Positions 1 to 7,519 of a stretch of DNA of 64,000 bases are shown piece after piece. The notes below the pieces were generated by a model. That model was given only the letters and a program-made list of their open reading frames with translations. It did no database searches and was not told where the DNA came from. Positions within the stretch are counted from its first letter, which is position 1. Each line of letters opens with the position of its first letter. This DNA comes from Gloeotrichia echinulata CP02. Its GTDB lineage: Bacteria; Cyanobacteriota; Cyanobacteriia; Cyanobacteriales; Nostocaceae. The position numbers were made by a program, and so were the translations under genes. The stretch covers positions 3,663,001 through 3,727,000 of the forward strand of contig CP051187.1 in assembly GCA_038087035.1 (NCBI GenBank), read 5' to 3'.

Positions 1-264
1 TCCACTATGCATTACCTTGATAAAATCTTTCTTTATTTCTGGTAATTGCAACTTTTGAGAGTAGTAACTTGGCCGCTCAAATAAACCAGGGAAAGTGTCT
101 TTCCAAAAAGGAAACGCTTTTAGCTGCAAGTGATTGTTCTGCCACCATGAAAACCGCTCACCCAATTGTCGGTTGTACCAATAACGAGATATTCTTAACC
201 ACTCGTTAAGCTCTATCTTTTGATTAGTATCTGGGTAAAACTGATACTGGTAAGTTGTTTTCAT
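1..264 (-). CDS. tnpB: TnpB-type IS200/IS605 accessory protein, N-terminal part, cut by window edge
   Basis: The minus strand encodes 88 residues from an ATG at 262-264 and runs off the window start. The opening MKTTYQYQFYPDTNQK and the motif RYWYNRQLGERF closely match the N-terminus of the complete TnpB at 54920-56398 (YRTYPDTKQK, RYWYNRQLGDRF), so this belongs to the same subfamily. TnpB proteins are RNA-guided DNA nucleases of IS200/IS605-like elements; the RuvC catalytic part lies outside the window. A palindrome at 545-576 upstream resembles the left end of the other element. Whether the gene is intact cannot be judged here. Confidence 0.8.
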   Translation of the reverse strand, partial: MKTTYQYQFYPDTNQKIELNEWLRISRYWYNRQLGERFSWWQNNHLQLKAFPFWKDTFPGLFERPSYYSQKLQLPEIKKDFIKVMHSG

Positions 265-352
265 CGTGATTCGACCTCTCACTTAACTTGTTATATGCTA
301 GCATGAATGTACAAACAATGTACAGCCATCATGAAAAAGATTAGGGTTAAGG

Positions 353-514
353 ATGTCTGAACGTAGATATAATAAGTTGCAGTTATATTCAATACAAGTT
401 GATAAAACAATGACACAAGTTTTAGAAGAATTTATCGATTCACTACCGAATCCAGAAATTGACAAAAACTCGACTGCCATTCAATCTGTTTCACCTGCGG
501 TAAAAATTGATTGA
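353..514 (+). CDS. Small ORF (53 aa) divergent from tnpB, function unknown
   Basis: The ORF starts at ATG 353, preceded by an AAGG-like ribosome site, and encodes 53 residues beginning MSERRYNKLQLYSIQ. It lies between the truncated tnpB and the element's presumed left-end palindrome and points away from tnpB, so it is probably carried by the element. A second small ORF holds the same position beside the tnpB at 4831-6120 (see 6186-6311), although the two proteins are not obviously similar. I do not recognise a family. It could be a small DNA-binding or antitoxin-like regulator, but that is only inferred from size and position. Confidence 0.45.
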   Translation: MSERRYNKLQLYSIQVDKTMTQVLEEFIDSLPNPEIDKNSTAIQSVSPAVKID

Positions 515-544
515 ATGGCGTCTCCTTTTTGTCGCGCAATTCAT

Positions 545-576
545 CCCGACACCAACACGAAGTGTATGGTGCGGGG
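545..576. repeat. Palindrome, probable left end of the tnpB element at 1-264
   Basis: The sequence forms an imperfect hairpin: CCCGACACCA pairs with TGGTGCGGGG, with an inner ACAC/GTGT pair. The same CCCGACACCA...TGGTGCC design occurs at 56526-56560, at the upstream end of the related element that splits the CAP gene. Subterminal hairpins of this kind are the recognition structures of IS200/IS605 elements. Confidence 0.5.
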
Positions 577-587
577 CTTCTTGCTGT

Positions 588-1151
588 TTAAGCTAAATCC
601 AAGACAAATCCAGGTAGTACATCCTCACCTGATAAACTAGTGGGCGATTGCAGAATCTCAACTTCCTGTCCAGGTCGATAAATTTCTACACGTTGGTTAT
701 GAGGGTCAATCAACCAAGCTAGACGCACACCATTATTAATATACTCCTGCATTTTTTGTTGCAATTTCGGGAGATTGTCAGCAGCCGATCGCAATTCCAC
801 AGCAAAATCAGGAGCCATAGGCAGAAATTTGGTAGGATCGGGATTGAGCGCAACTAATCGTTCCCGACTTACCCAAGACGCATCAGGAGACCGATCTGCA
901 CCATTGGGGAGTTTGAAACCGGTTGAAGAATCGAAAGCCAAGCCTGTACCATCAGCATCAGCCCAATTCCCTAAGCGCTGTGTTAGTCTACTATTGCGAT
1001 TACCGGTTTCCCATCCTGTTGGTGGCATAATGACTAATTCTCCCTCCGCTGTCCTCTCCAGACGCAAGTCACGATTATTCTGACAGATTTGAAAGAACTG
1101 CTCATCTGTGAGTTCGATAGTGGGATATAGTTTAAAAGTTAAGGCAGTCAT
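588..1151 (-). CDS. Uma2 family restriction-endonuclease-like protein (DUF820)
   Basis: This 187-residue protein has the Uma2/DUF820 pattern, a PD-(D/E)XK nuclease fold that is greatly expanded in cyanobacteria. Visible family features are the VIMPPTGWETG segment near residue 42, PDASWV near 90, the PDFAVELRS core near 114-122 that carries the presumed metal-binding acid residues, and GVRLAWLIDP near 143-152. The usual central Lys is replaced: the motif reads ELRS rather than E-x-K, which is common in this family. The length is normal (180-200 residues). Biological targets of Uma2 proteins are unknown. The gene is monocistronic between mobile-element debris. Confidence 0.85.
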   Translation of the reverse strand: MTALTFKLYPTIELTDEQFFQICQNNRDLRLERTAEGELVIMPPTGWETGNRNSRLTQRLGNWADADGTGLAFDSSTGFKLPNGADRSPDASWVSRERLVALNPDPTKFLPMAPDFAVELRSAADNLPKLQQKMQEYINNGVRLAWLIDPHNQRVEIYRPGQEVEILQSPTSLSGEDVLPGFVLDLA

Positions 1152-1617
1152 AAAAAATTCTATATTTCCATTTCAATTTTATCAAGTTTGACGATAGGTA
1201 CAAAACTCTAACTTCCTTTTTGTTGTTGTTTTTGTATGTTGTCAAGTTGGTGTGGTGGGGGTATAAGGACATTCCTAGTCCTCCCGTATTGCTTCCTCTT
1301 GGCTGTACCTGCGTGGGAAACATTCACCTTCCACTACCCTCTCAACGGTGTCTCTATTATTTAGACGCTTCCCCACCCCAATTTGTGAATTTTTCGAGTT
1401 ACAGGCACTTTTTTTCCCAAAAAATAAAACTCAAGTCCTACAACGCTTATACTGCATACCTTTCAGCCGCTGCATAATTTTTCTCAATTACGAGCGAGCA
1501 GGGTAAAAGGGGTACAACCGGGAGGTACGTGCAAAATGGGACACGTTGTAAAGTTATGTAAACAATAGCTCTACAACCCTTGCCAGACCTACCTTCACAC
1601 TTTCTCAAACCAAAACT
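1152..1617. other. Gene-free stretch with no recognisable structure
   Basis: There is no credible coding region. Short ORFs on both strands lack family features and a ribosome-binding site. The stretch runs into a palindromic repeat at 1618. Confidence 0.5.
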
Positions 1618-1705
1618 ACTCCCTTCCCGCTGGAAGATTACCGAAATAATTTTGAGCTTCTGCAAAGACGCAAAGGCGCAAAGAAGGAAAATTATAGGTA
1701 ATCTT
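1618..1705. repeat. Palindromic repeat, ACTCCCTTCCC family, right arm missing
   Basis: This copy has the left arm ACTCCCTTCCCGCTGGAAG followed by ATTACCGAAATAATTTT, a short GCAAAGACGCAAAGGCGCAAAG core, and AAAATTATAGGTAATCTT. Complete copies lie at 57227-57351 and 61281-61471, where the sequence continues into AGACCGGGAAGGGAGT. Here that end is replaced at 1706 by a tnpB fragment, which gives a clean junction between two mobile sequences. Confidence 0.7.
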
Positions 1706-1836
1706 TATCCCTAAATCTACACCGACATAATCATGTTCTTTTTTGGTGATTTCGGGCGAGATTTCATAGTAGGGTCTGCACCATACGCGCGCAAGGTTTT
1801 TGGTGCGGTTTGTCTTGTCAATAAATGTCCGTGCTA
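1706..1836 (-). mobile_element. Relic of a tnpB element (internally deleted)
   Basis: Bases 1706-1745 match the middle of the tnpB at 7589-8695 (around 8146-8185). Bases 1772-1812 match the palindromic end of that element near 8809-8850, which has the form GCACCATACGCG...GGTGCGG. The intervening coding sequence has been deleted. It is a degraded copy and has no coding capacity. Confidence 0.7.
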
Positions 1837-1852
1837 ACTCCTCACTCTCCCC

Positions 1853-4528
1853 TCACCCCTTCGGCACTTTCTCATTACTACACTTTGACTTAGGATAAGC
1901 AATGCGTTTATGATGGAATTGTTGCCAAACTTCCACAAATATTTGGGCAATTCTGGTCATTTCATCCCGCGTGAGTCCAGAATCAACTAGTTGATTGTCT
2001 TGCCATCTGGCGCGAAGAATATTGTTAAGCATTGCTAAGGCTTGTTCTGCTGTCGCGTCTTTGAGACTTCGCAGTGCGGCTTCACAGGAATCGGCTAACA
2101 TGACGATCGCAGTTTCCCGTGACTGGGGAATCGGTCCATCGTAGCGAAAATCGGCGTCGTTTACTGTTAAACTAGGATCATCCTTGGCCATTTGCTGGGC
2201 TTGGTGATGGAAATAGGCTATCAACATCGTTCCCTGATGCTCTGGAATAAAAGCTTGAATCGCTGTGGGTAACAGGTGTTTCCGCGCCATCGTCAACCCT
2301 TCGCTGACATGTTTTTTGATCAGTTCTGCACTTTTCCAAGGGTCTTGGATTTCTGTATCGTGTTTATTGGGTCCCCCCATTTGATTTTCTATAAAACCAA
2401 GGGGGTCATGCATTTTGCCAATATCATGGTATAATGTCCCAGCCCTGACTAGCTCGACATTGCATCCTAGTTGTTTGGCGGCTGCTTCGGCAAGGGTAGA
2501 CACAAACAAGGTATGCTGAAAAGTACCGGGAGCAACGGTTGCGAGTCGTTTTAACAACGGGCGGTTGGGACTTGACAATTCTGCTAACCGGATGGGGGTG
2601 ACTAAATCAAAGAGTTTTTCTAGATAAGGACTCAAGCCTAAAGCCACAATACTCCAGGCTAAACCCGACACAGCAAATAACCCTGCTTCCTGGAGGACGA
2701 GATACCAAGCTGAACCAAATGCTGCACCAATGAGAACTTTGAGAATTAGGTAAATACCACCCTCAGTTAAAGCAATAGCAACCCCCAAAAGTGCGAGTTC
2801 TTCACGTGATCGCAGTCTTTTGGCCATGCAACTACCAACTATTCCGGCTGATGCACCAGCTAACAGGGAAATCTTACTAATTTCCACGCTTACTGATAAT
2901 ACTACCAATAGCAACCCGACAACGGTAAGACCCAAAGTACCACCGTAGAAGCTACCCAGCAACAACCCAATGGCGCTCCAAGTAGTATATACTACACCCA
3001 TCGTTACCACTCCCGGCGTACTCAGGGCTAGCAATAAGACTAACAGGCGATCGCGTTGTCGTAAGGGAGTTTTCATCCGCCGTTCAACAAAGACAAATAT
3101 ACCAATTGCAACGCTGACAAAAATTGCCAACTTCAGCAACTGCCTCCAGTTAATCTCCCGGCTGATGAGGTGATAATACTCCAGCACCTCAAAGTTCCAC
3201 TCACTAATTTTATCTCCTTTGGTGACAATTACCTCACCTTTTTGGAAATCCACCATTACAGGTGCTATTTCAGCAGCAGCCTGTTTTGCTTGTTCTTGGG
3301 TTTTTTCTTCATCTTTGGTCAGATTCGGTTCCAGTACAGTCAACAACATGTTGATTGCCAAAGGTTCGGCGTCTTTGGCGACAAATGTCTGCACTTGTAG
3401 CCTCACCGTATCTGGTAAAATATTGGATGGCAGTCCGAATGGGATACCTTGGGTCAGAATGCGCTCGCTACTCTGACTGATTCCCGTGCGTGTTTTTTCC
3501 CAGTCATCATCTGACAAGTCTAAGAGGATATTTTGGTCATATGATATCTCCAACTTGACCGCCGGCATTTGTACAAGTTTAGCTTTAGCTTGCACATATT
3601 TTTGCCGTGCTTGCAATATTTGAGCAATGAGTGACGACAGGTTTTGTTGAGAAGTTGTGATTCGGTAATTTTCTAATTCCGCGACTGCTTGACTAAAGTC
3701 AACCTTTTGAGTAGTGAGTGTTGATGGTTGACGGTTGAATGTTGAGGGTTGATTATTGAGGGTTGAGAAGGTAGAATTTTGTTGTAACCCTCTACTTCTG
3801 CGTTTTGGAACCAAAAATCCTAACTGCTGTTGTCTAGTATTTTCTAACCCTGCTAACAAGGTTTGCCATTCCGACTCCGTACAAGAACGTAGATAACTCT
3901 GGCTGGAGACGGACAAAACTGACGTGTCAAAAAACGGAAAAGCGCCAGCCGTGACACGAATTTCGTTGCTTTTGTCTAGAAGTTGTTGTAAGTTACGGTT
4001 GATTTTCTCATTGATTGGCGTATCGACCATTAATATGGGTCTAGAACTTTGACTAACAACTTTGCGGTGGCGTTTGATTTCTGTTTGTTTCTCATCTTCG
4101 ATGCTAGTAGTGTAGGGCGCTGTAATTGTTTGTGGCGCAATAGTTCCAACTTTTAGCTTGGGCTGGTTGTATAACTTATGGCCAATCACCCCTGTTAAGG
4201 ATACTACTGCGATCGCCAACACCACAGAGGAACGTTTTTTATGTATCCAAGCTATACCGATTGTACCTAACCCCTGTGGACTATTGACGGATTTTGTCAT
4301 TGTTCTGAGGGCTATTCCTGGCTTTGGCTGTCCACTTTCGTGACTGGTTTTTGATAAAAACAGAAGAATATTGCTGAGGACAAATTTTTGCAGCCCTCCA
4401 CGGTGGCTATTATCGCTTTGATTGATCACCACCTCCAGTAACAGTCCTTTACGACGTAGCGTTTTGTACCATCGCCGCCAGTGAGTTAATTGCTGGATCA
4501 AGGACTTTAACAATCGCTGTTTTTTCAT
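1853..4528 (-). CDS. 7TM-HD (PgpH-like) HDIG domain phosphohydrolase
   Basis: This 891-residue protein has the PgpH layout: a cytoplasmic N-terminus, a membrane segment at about 99-118, an extracellular 7TMR-HDED domain (about 120-460), a multi-pass membrane block (about 465-690) and a cytoplasmic HD domain. The HD signature is visible as HTLFVSTLAEAA, LYHDIGK and HKHVSEG/EHQGT. PgpH homologues in Firmicutes hydrolyse cyclic-di-AMP; the same role here is an inference. Residues about 248-275 are Ser/Thr/Asn/Gln-rich (STLNNQPSTF) and are encoded by a TTGAGGGTTGA-like short repeat at about 3712-3780, probably a repeat insertion in the exposed domain. The ATG at 4528 is followed by a basic N-terminus. 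Confidence 0.88.
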   Translation of the reverse strand: MKKQRLLKSLIQQLTHWRRWYKTLRRKGLLLEVVINQSDNSHRGGLQKFVLSNILLFLSKTSHESGQPKPGIALRTMTKSVNSPQGLGTIGIAWIHKKRSSVVLAIAVVSLTGVIGHKLYNQPKLKVGTIAPQTITAPYTTSIEDEKQTEIKRHRKVVSQSSRPILMVDTPINEKINRNLQQLLDKSNEIRVTAGAFPFFDTSVLSVSSQSYLRSCTESEWQTLLAGLENTRQQQLGFLVPKRRSRGLQQNSTFSTLNNQPSTFNRQPSTLTTQKVDFSQAVAELENYRITTSQQNLSSLIAQILQARQKYVQAKAKLVQMPAVKLEISYDQNILLDLSDDDWEKTRTGISQSSERILTQGIPFGLPSNILPDTVRLQVQTFVAKDAEPLAINMLLTVLEPNLTKDEEKTQEQAKQAAAEIAPVMVDFQKGEVIVTKGDKISEWNFEVLEYYHLISREINWRQLLKLAIFVSVAIGIFVFVERRMKTPLRQRDRLLVLLLALSTPGVVTMGVVYTTWSAIGLLLGSFYGGTLGLTVVGLLLVVLSVSVEISKISLLAGASAGIVGSCMAKRLRSREELALLGVAIALTEGGIYLILKVLIGAAFGSAWYLVLQEAGLFAVSGLAWSIVALGLSPYLEKLFDLVTPIRLAELSSPNRPLLKRLATVAPGTFQHTLFVSTLAEAAAKQLGCNVELVRAGTLYHDIGKMHDPLGFIENQMGGPNKHDTEIQDPWKSAELIKKHVSEGLTMARKHLLPTAIQAFIPEHQGTMLIAYFHHQAQQMAKDDPSLTVNDADFRYDGPIPQSRETAIVMLADSCEAALRSLKDATAEQALAMLNNILRARWQDNQLVDSGLTRDEMTRIAQIFVEVWQQFHHKRIAYPKSKCSNEKVPKG

Positions 4529-4562
4529 TACCTATGGCTTGTGTTGCTGACTTTGATCCTCA

Positions 4563-4664
4563 AAACAAGACTGGGGATTGGGGATTGGGGACACTTCGGC
4601 AAGCTCAGTGCATCGCTGGGGACTGGGGATTGGGGATTGGGGATTGGGGATTGGGGACTGGGGA
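4563..4664. repeat. Short tandem repeat array (GGGGATT-type heptamers)
   Basis: Heptamers GGGGATT and GGGGACT are repeated and interrupted near 4590-4610 by a stretch with CTTCGGCAAGCTCAG. Degenerate 7-base arrays of this kind are typical of heterocystous cyanobacterial intergenic regions. Confidence 0.85.
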
Positions 4665-4830
4665 AGGAATTGTTCCGTGATTAATTAGCTTTCAACAGTA
4701 CTTTATAGTAATTTATCGCTGATCTTGAGTATTCAATATTAAATACTAATCACTAGTCCCTGGATTGGTAGAATACAATAATAAATACGGGCTTGACACT
4801 CCCCACGCATAAATGCGGGGGATTCCAGCG

Positions 4831-6120
4831 TCACTGACGTTCCTTGCTTTTGCAGGTCTTCTCACTCGGGGAGACGCCAAGGGCGATGTGACCAACAGAA
4901 GTAGAGGGAACATCTCTACTGGCGTTAGTTTGGGATTGCCCACCCCTACCGTTTGCACGACTTAAAATTACTTTGGCAGCATTCACATCACGTTGTTCAA
5001 TATATCCGCAATGTGGACAAGAATGGGTACGGGTGCTGAGAGATTTTTGCACTCTAGCACCACAATTACTACATTCAATGCTTGTGAAGTGGGGAGGAAC
5101 CGCAATGATTTCCCGTCCAAATTTTGCACCAAAGTATTCGAGCCACTGACGGAAGTTGTACCAAGAAGCATCAGAAATGCTCAAGGCTAGTTTGTGGTTT
5201 CTTACCAAGCCGGAAATATTTAAATCTTCCAAGACAACCTTAGCGTTAGCCAGGGTTAAGTTACGTGCGAGTCTTTTCGCATGTTCATTCCTTTGTCTTG
5301 TTACTTTTAAATGTTTACGAGCATAAACACCACGCGCTTTTCTTCTACCAGATGACCCTTTTTTCTTCTTGTAAATGTTACGCTGAACCCGCTTAATATC
5401 TTTCTCTGCCTTGCGGAGAAATCGCGGATTCTCCTCTCTGCGAGACGCTTCTCTGCGAGACGCTGCGCGAACGCGAAGATGGTTGCCATTACTATCAGAG
5501 TAGAAATATTCCAGTCCGACATCAATTCCGATTTCTGATGTAGTTCGTGATGCCTCTTGCTGGTTATCAACCTTGACGCAAAATTGCACATAGTATCCAT
5601 CCGCTCTACGGACAATCCTCACTCGTTTAATTAGTTCAACAGGGTATTGATGAATATCCCATTTACCTAATAGCTTGAGTTCGCCAATACCTTTTTTATC
5701 AGTGAAAGTTATACGGCGCTTTGTTGGGTGCAACTTCCACCCAGACACCTTATATTCGACTGAACGGCTATGCTTTTTGAACCGGGGATAACCCTTTTTC
5801 CCAGGTTTGTTTTTCTTGCAGTTATCAAAAAATCTATTGATAGCACGTTCTACATTTTCTACTGATGCTTGACAAGCATGACTGTTTAAATCATTGACAA
5901 ATTTAAATTCTGCTCTTAATTGAGTGTTGTACTGATATAGTTCTTTCTTGCCGCATTTTAATGCCGAAGGCTTAACGCCTCTATTATCCATCCAATATCT
6001 AAGCACTTTGTTTCGGACAAATTGACTTGTAAGAATAGCTTCATCTATGGCTTTTGATGTGGCTCTTTTGACAACTGCTTTATATTCCAATACCAACACT
6101 CTTGCATCACCTCCTTGCAT
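4831..6120 (-). CDS. tnpB: TnpB, RNA-guided nuclease of IS200/IS605 type
   Basis: This 429-residue protein has all three RuvC acid motifs: GIDVGLEYF (Asp, about residue 200), VVLEDLNISG (Glu, about 303) and EQRDVNAAK (Asp, about 388). It also has a zinc ribbon of the CSNCG...CPHCG type at about 361-384. The length is somewhat above the usual 370-410 because of an in-frame insert at about residues 218-231 (RVRAASRREASRREE), encoded by a genomic short repeat at about 5430-5482. The start ATG at 6120 is preceded by a good AGGAGG. The stop lies next to the right-end hairpin, where the guide (omega) RNA of such elements normally ends. The catalytic set is complete, so nuclease activity is plausible, but the insert lies close to the first catalytic motif. 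Confidence 0.9.
   Translation of the reverse strand: MQGGDARVLVLEYKAVVKRATSKAIDEAILTSQFVRNKVLRYWMDNRGVKPSALKCGKKELYQYNTQLRAEFKFVNDLNSHACQASVENVERAINRFFDNCKKNKPGKKGYPRFKKHSRSVEYKVSGWKLHPTKRRITFTDKKGIGELKLLGKWDIHQYPVELIKRVRIVRRADGYYVQFCVKVDNQQEASRTTSEIGIDVGLEYFYSDSNGNHLRVRAASRREASRREENPRFLRKAEKDIKRVQRNIYKKKKGSSGRRKARGVYARKHLKVTRQRNEHAKRLARNLTLANAKVVLEDLNISGLVRNHKLALSISDASWYNFRQWLEYFGAKFGREIIAVPPHFTSIECSNCGARVQKSLSTRTHSCPHCGYIEQRDVNAAKVILSRANGRGGQSQTNASRDVPSTSVGHIALGVSPSEKTCKSKERQ
5425..5482. repeat. Short repeat (GCGAGACGC type) inserted in frame inside tnpB
   Basis: The units CTCTGCGAGACGCTTCTCTG and GCGAGACGCTGCGCGAACGCG match repeats found between genes at 19925-19995, 40285-40345, 53560-53600 and 61325-61430. 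Here they lie inside tnpB without shifting the frame and add about 14 residues. Confidence 0.75.
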
Positions 6121-6185
6121 CTGTTAATCTCTATCTAGTATAGCATTTGGTTATTATGATAACAACTAAAAAAGGGATAAAAAGG

Positions 6186-6311
6186 ATGAAAAATCAACCA
6201 GTTTATCACGATGAAATCAAAGGTAAAAGGACTGTTTTTTTAACTCCAACAGCTTGGGATAACATAAAAAATGAAGCTGTAATCCGAGGGATTAGTGCCA
6301 GTACTTGTTGA
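6186..6311 (+). CDS. Small ORF divergent from tnpB, probably frameshifted at its end
   Basis: The ORF starts at ATG 6186 behind AAAAAGG and reads 41 residues (MKNQPVYHDEIKGKRTVFL, then TPTAWDNIKNEAVIRGISAS) before stopping. One base out of phase, the reading continues as LVEEWGRRLNQ and then stops. That would complete a helix and suggests a single-base deletion near 6300. It is probably a small protein carried by the tnpB element; the function is unknown. Confidence 0.5.
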   Translation: MKNQPVYHDEIKGKRTVFLTPTAWDNIKNEAVIRGISASTC

Positions 6312-6454
6312 GGAATGGGGACGGCGATTAAATCAGTGAACAGTGAACAGTGAACAGTTATCAATGCGCCAACGCCGACCACCTTCTTTGTGTGGTGTTT
6401 CACCAACGATAAACACATCACTCTTGACTGATAACTGATAACTGTTAAAATCGC

Positions 6455-6501
6455 CCGCGCCTAGCCCCCATAAATAGAATTTAGGGGCTTGCTCGGCGCG
6501 G
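6455..6501. repeat. Strong hairpin, probable left end of the tnpB element
   Basis: CCGCGCC pairs with GGCGCGG on the outside and GCCCC pairs with GGGGC inside. It lies on the tnpB-upstream side, where IS200/IS605 elements carry their left-end hairpin. It could also act as a terminator for the gene ending at 6522. Confidence 0.5.
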
Positions 6502-6521
6502 ATAACTCGGTCAAAATCGCA

Positions 6522-7478
6522 TCAACGAAACCGGATGACGCGAGGAGATGCGAAGACGCAAAGCGGTGCTTGTTCCTCAAACATTACAGACCCTCCTGCT
6601 TTTAACTCACTTGAATCTAGGGCAAGGTTATACACTCCTGACCAGACAGCTACAAGTGGTTTTGCTAATTCTACCATCAAAGAAAAATTAGTCAGTCCCG
6701 ATCCTGCCGAATCTGCTGGCGAGTGGAAACCCCGCCAAGCTACAGGAATACCCGCAGTGCTATTATAAGACCCTGATAAAGCACCTGTAATTGCACTTAT
6801 ACTCTGTGAGTGTAACCGCCAAGGGTCTTTTCGCCAAACATCCCCATTATGAGTAGCCCGTAAAACTGCCAAACGGTAGTCTTCTAAGGTACTGAGAAAA
6901 CAGTAAAACGCCATCGCCATAACGTTACTGTACTTGTCTTCTCTACTCAACTCGGTTTGCACCTTGTCTAATCCAGCTCCTTGTTCTAACAAAGAATTGA
7001 CTTTTGATAATTGTTGTGGTATTGATGTTGGCGTTTGTCCAATAAAGGCGATCGTATCCGGGATGAGGGTTCGGGGGTGGAGTTTTTCAGTGAGAGATTG
7101 AGCGATCGCATACCCTACTGCTAGTGTTCCATCCCTTAGTACTGGATCATCCTCCCAGATTTGTAACACACTTAGCAAGTTTTGTCGCAGCTTAATTGTA
7201 TTTTCGTGAAAAAACAGGGCTACTGGTAGTGTTGATAATATTCTTTTTGAGAAAGTAGTATCATTAGCATCTAATTGAAGAGATTCTTGCTGCTGACGAT
7301 TTCGCCAATCATCTAAATCTAACAAGCCAAGTTCAATCAAGCTTTGGGCACTGATAACTGCTATTGAGTCCAAGTCAGTGCGAGTGTGCGACTGTATATC
7401 ACGACTTGAAGCTAAACTTTCACCGACCAGCGCCCCAAGCATTGTACCTCGAAACCGATCATAAACGGAGTAGCGCAT
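6522..7478 (-). CDS. ADP-ribosylglycohydrolase-like protein
   Basis: I start it at the ATG at 7476-7478 (MRYSVYDRFRGTMLGALVGE). The longer reading frame up to 7580 continues into an IS end and is not likely to be native. The RFRGTMLGALVGE opening and the GTLAVGYAIAQSL segment (DGTLAVGYA near residue 120) resemble the ADP-ribosylglycohydrolase (DraG/ARH) fold as seen in cyanobacterial paralogues; ITGALSGSYN and AGIPVAW near 250-265 fit its C-terminal motif. The canonical metal-binding Asp pair is weak, so catalysis is uncertain. A tnpB element sits directly upstream (ending near 7573), so its promoter may have been displaced. The last residues overlap a GCGATGCGAAGACGC-like repeat. Confidence 0.6.
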   Translation of the reverse strand: MRYSVYDRFRGTMLGALVGESLASSRDIQSHTRTDLDSIAVISAQSLIELGLLDLDDWRNRQQQESLQLDANDTTFSKRILSTLPVALFFHENTIKLRQNLLSVLQIWEDDPVLRDGTLAVGYAIAQSLTEKLHPRTLIPDTIAFIGQTPTSIPQQLSKVNSLLEQGAGLDKVQTELSREDKYSNVMAMAFYCFLSTLEDYRLAVLRATHNGDVWRKDPWRLHSQSISAITGALSGSYNSTAGIPVAWRGFHSPADSAGSGLTNFSLMVELAKPLVAVWSGVYNLALDSSELKAGGSVMFEEQAPLCVFASPRVIRFR

Positions 7479-7519
7479 AAAGACTAACTGCTCGGTTAAC
7501 GAATGTAGAGACGTTACAT

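Larger units (their letters stand above)
4793..6505 (-). mobile_element. IS200/IS605-like element carrying tnpB only
   Basis: The right end is visible at 4793-4825 as a hairpin with a CCCCCGC/GCGTGGGG stem followed by AGTGTCAA (read on the minus strand), the end type of ISDra2-like elements. The probable left end is the strong hairpin at 6455-6501. Between them lie tnpB and a small divergent ORF. There is no tnpA, so the element cannot move alone. Exact boundaries are inferred from the hairpins. Confidence 0.6.
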
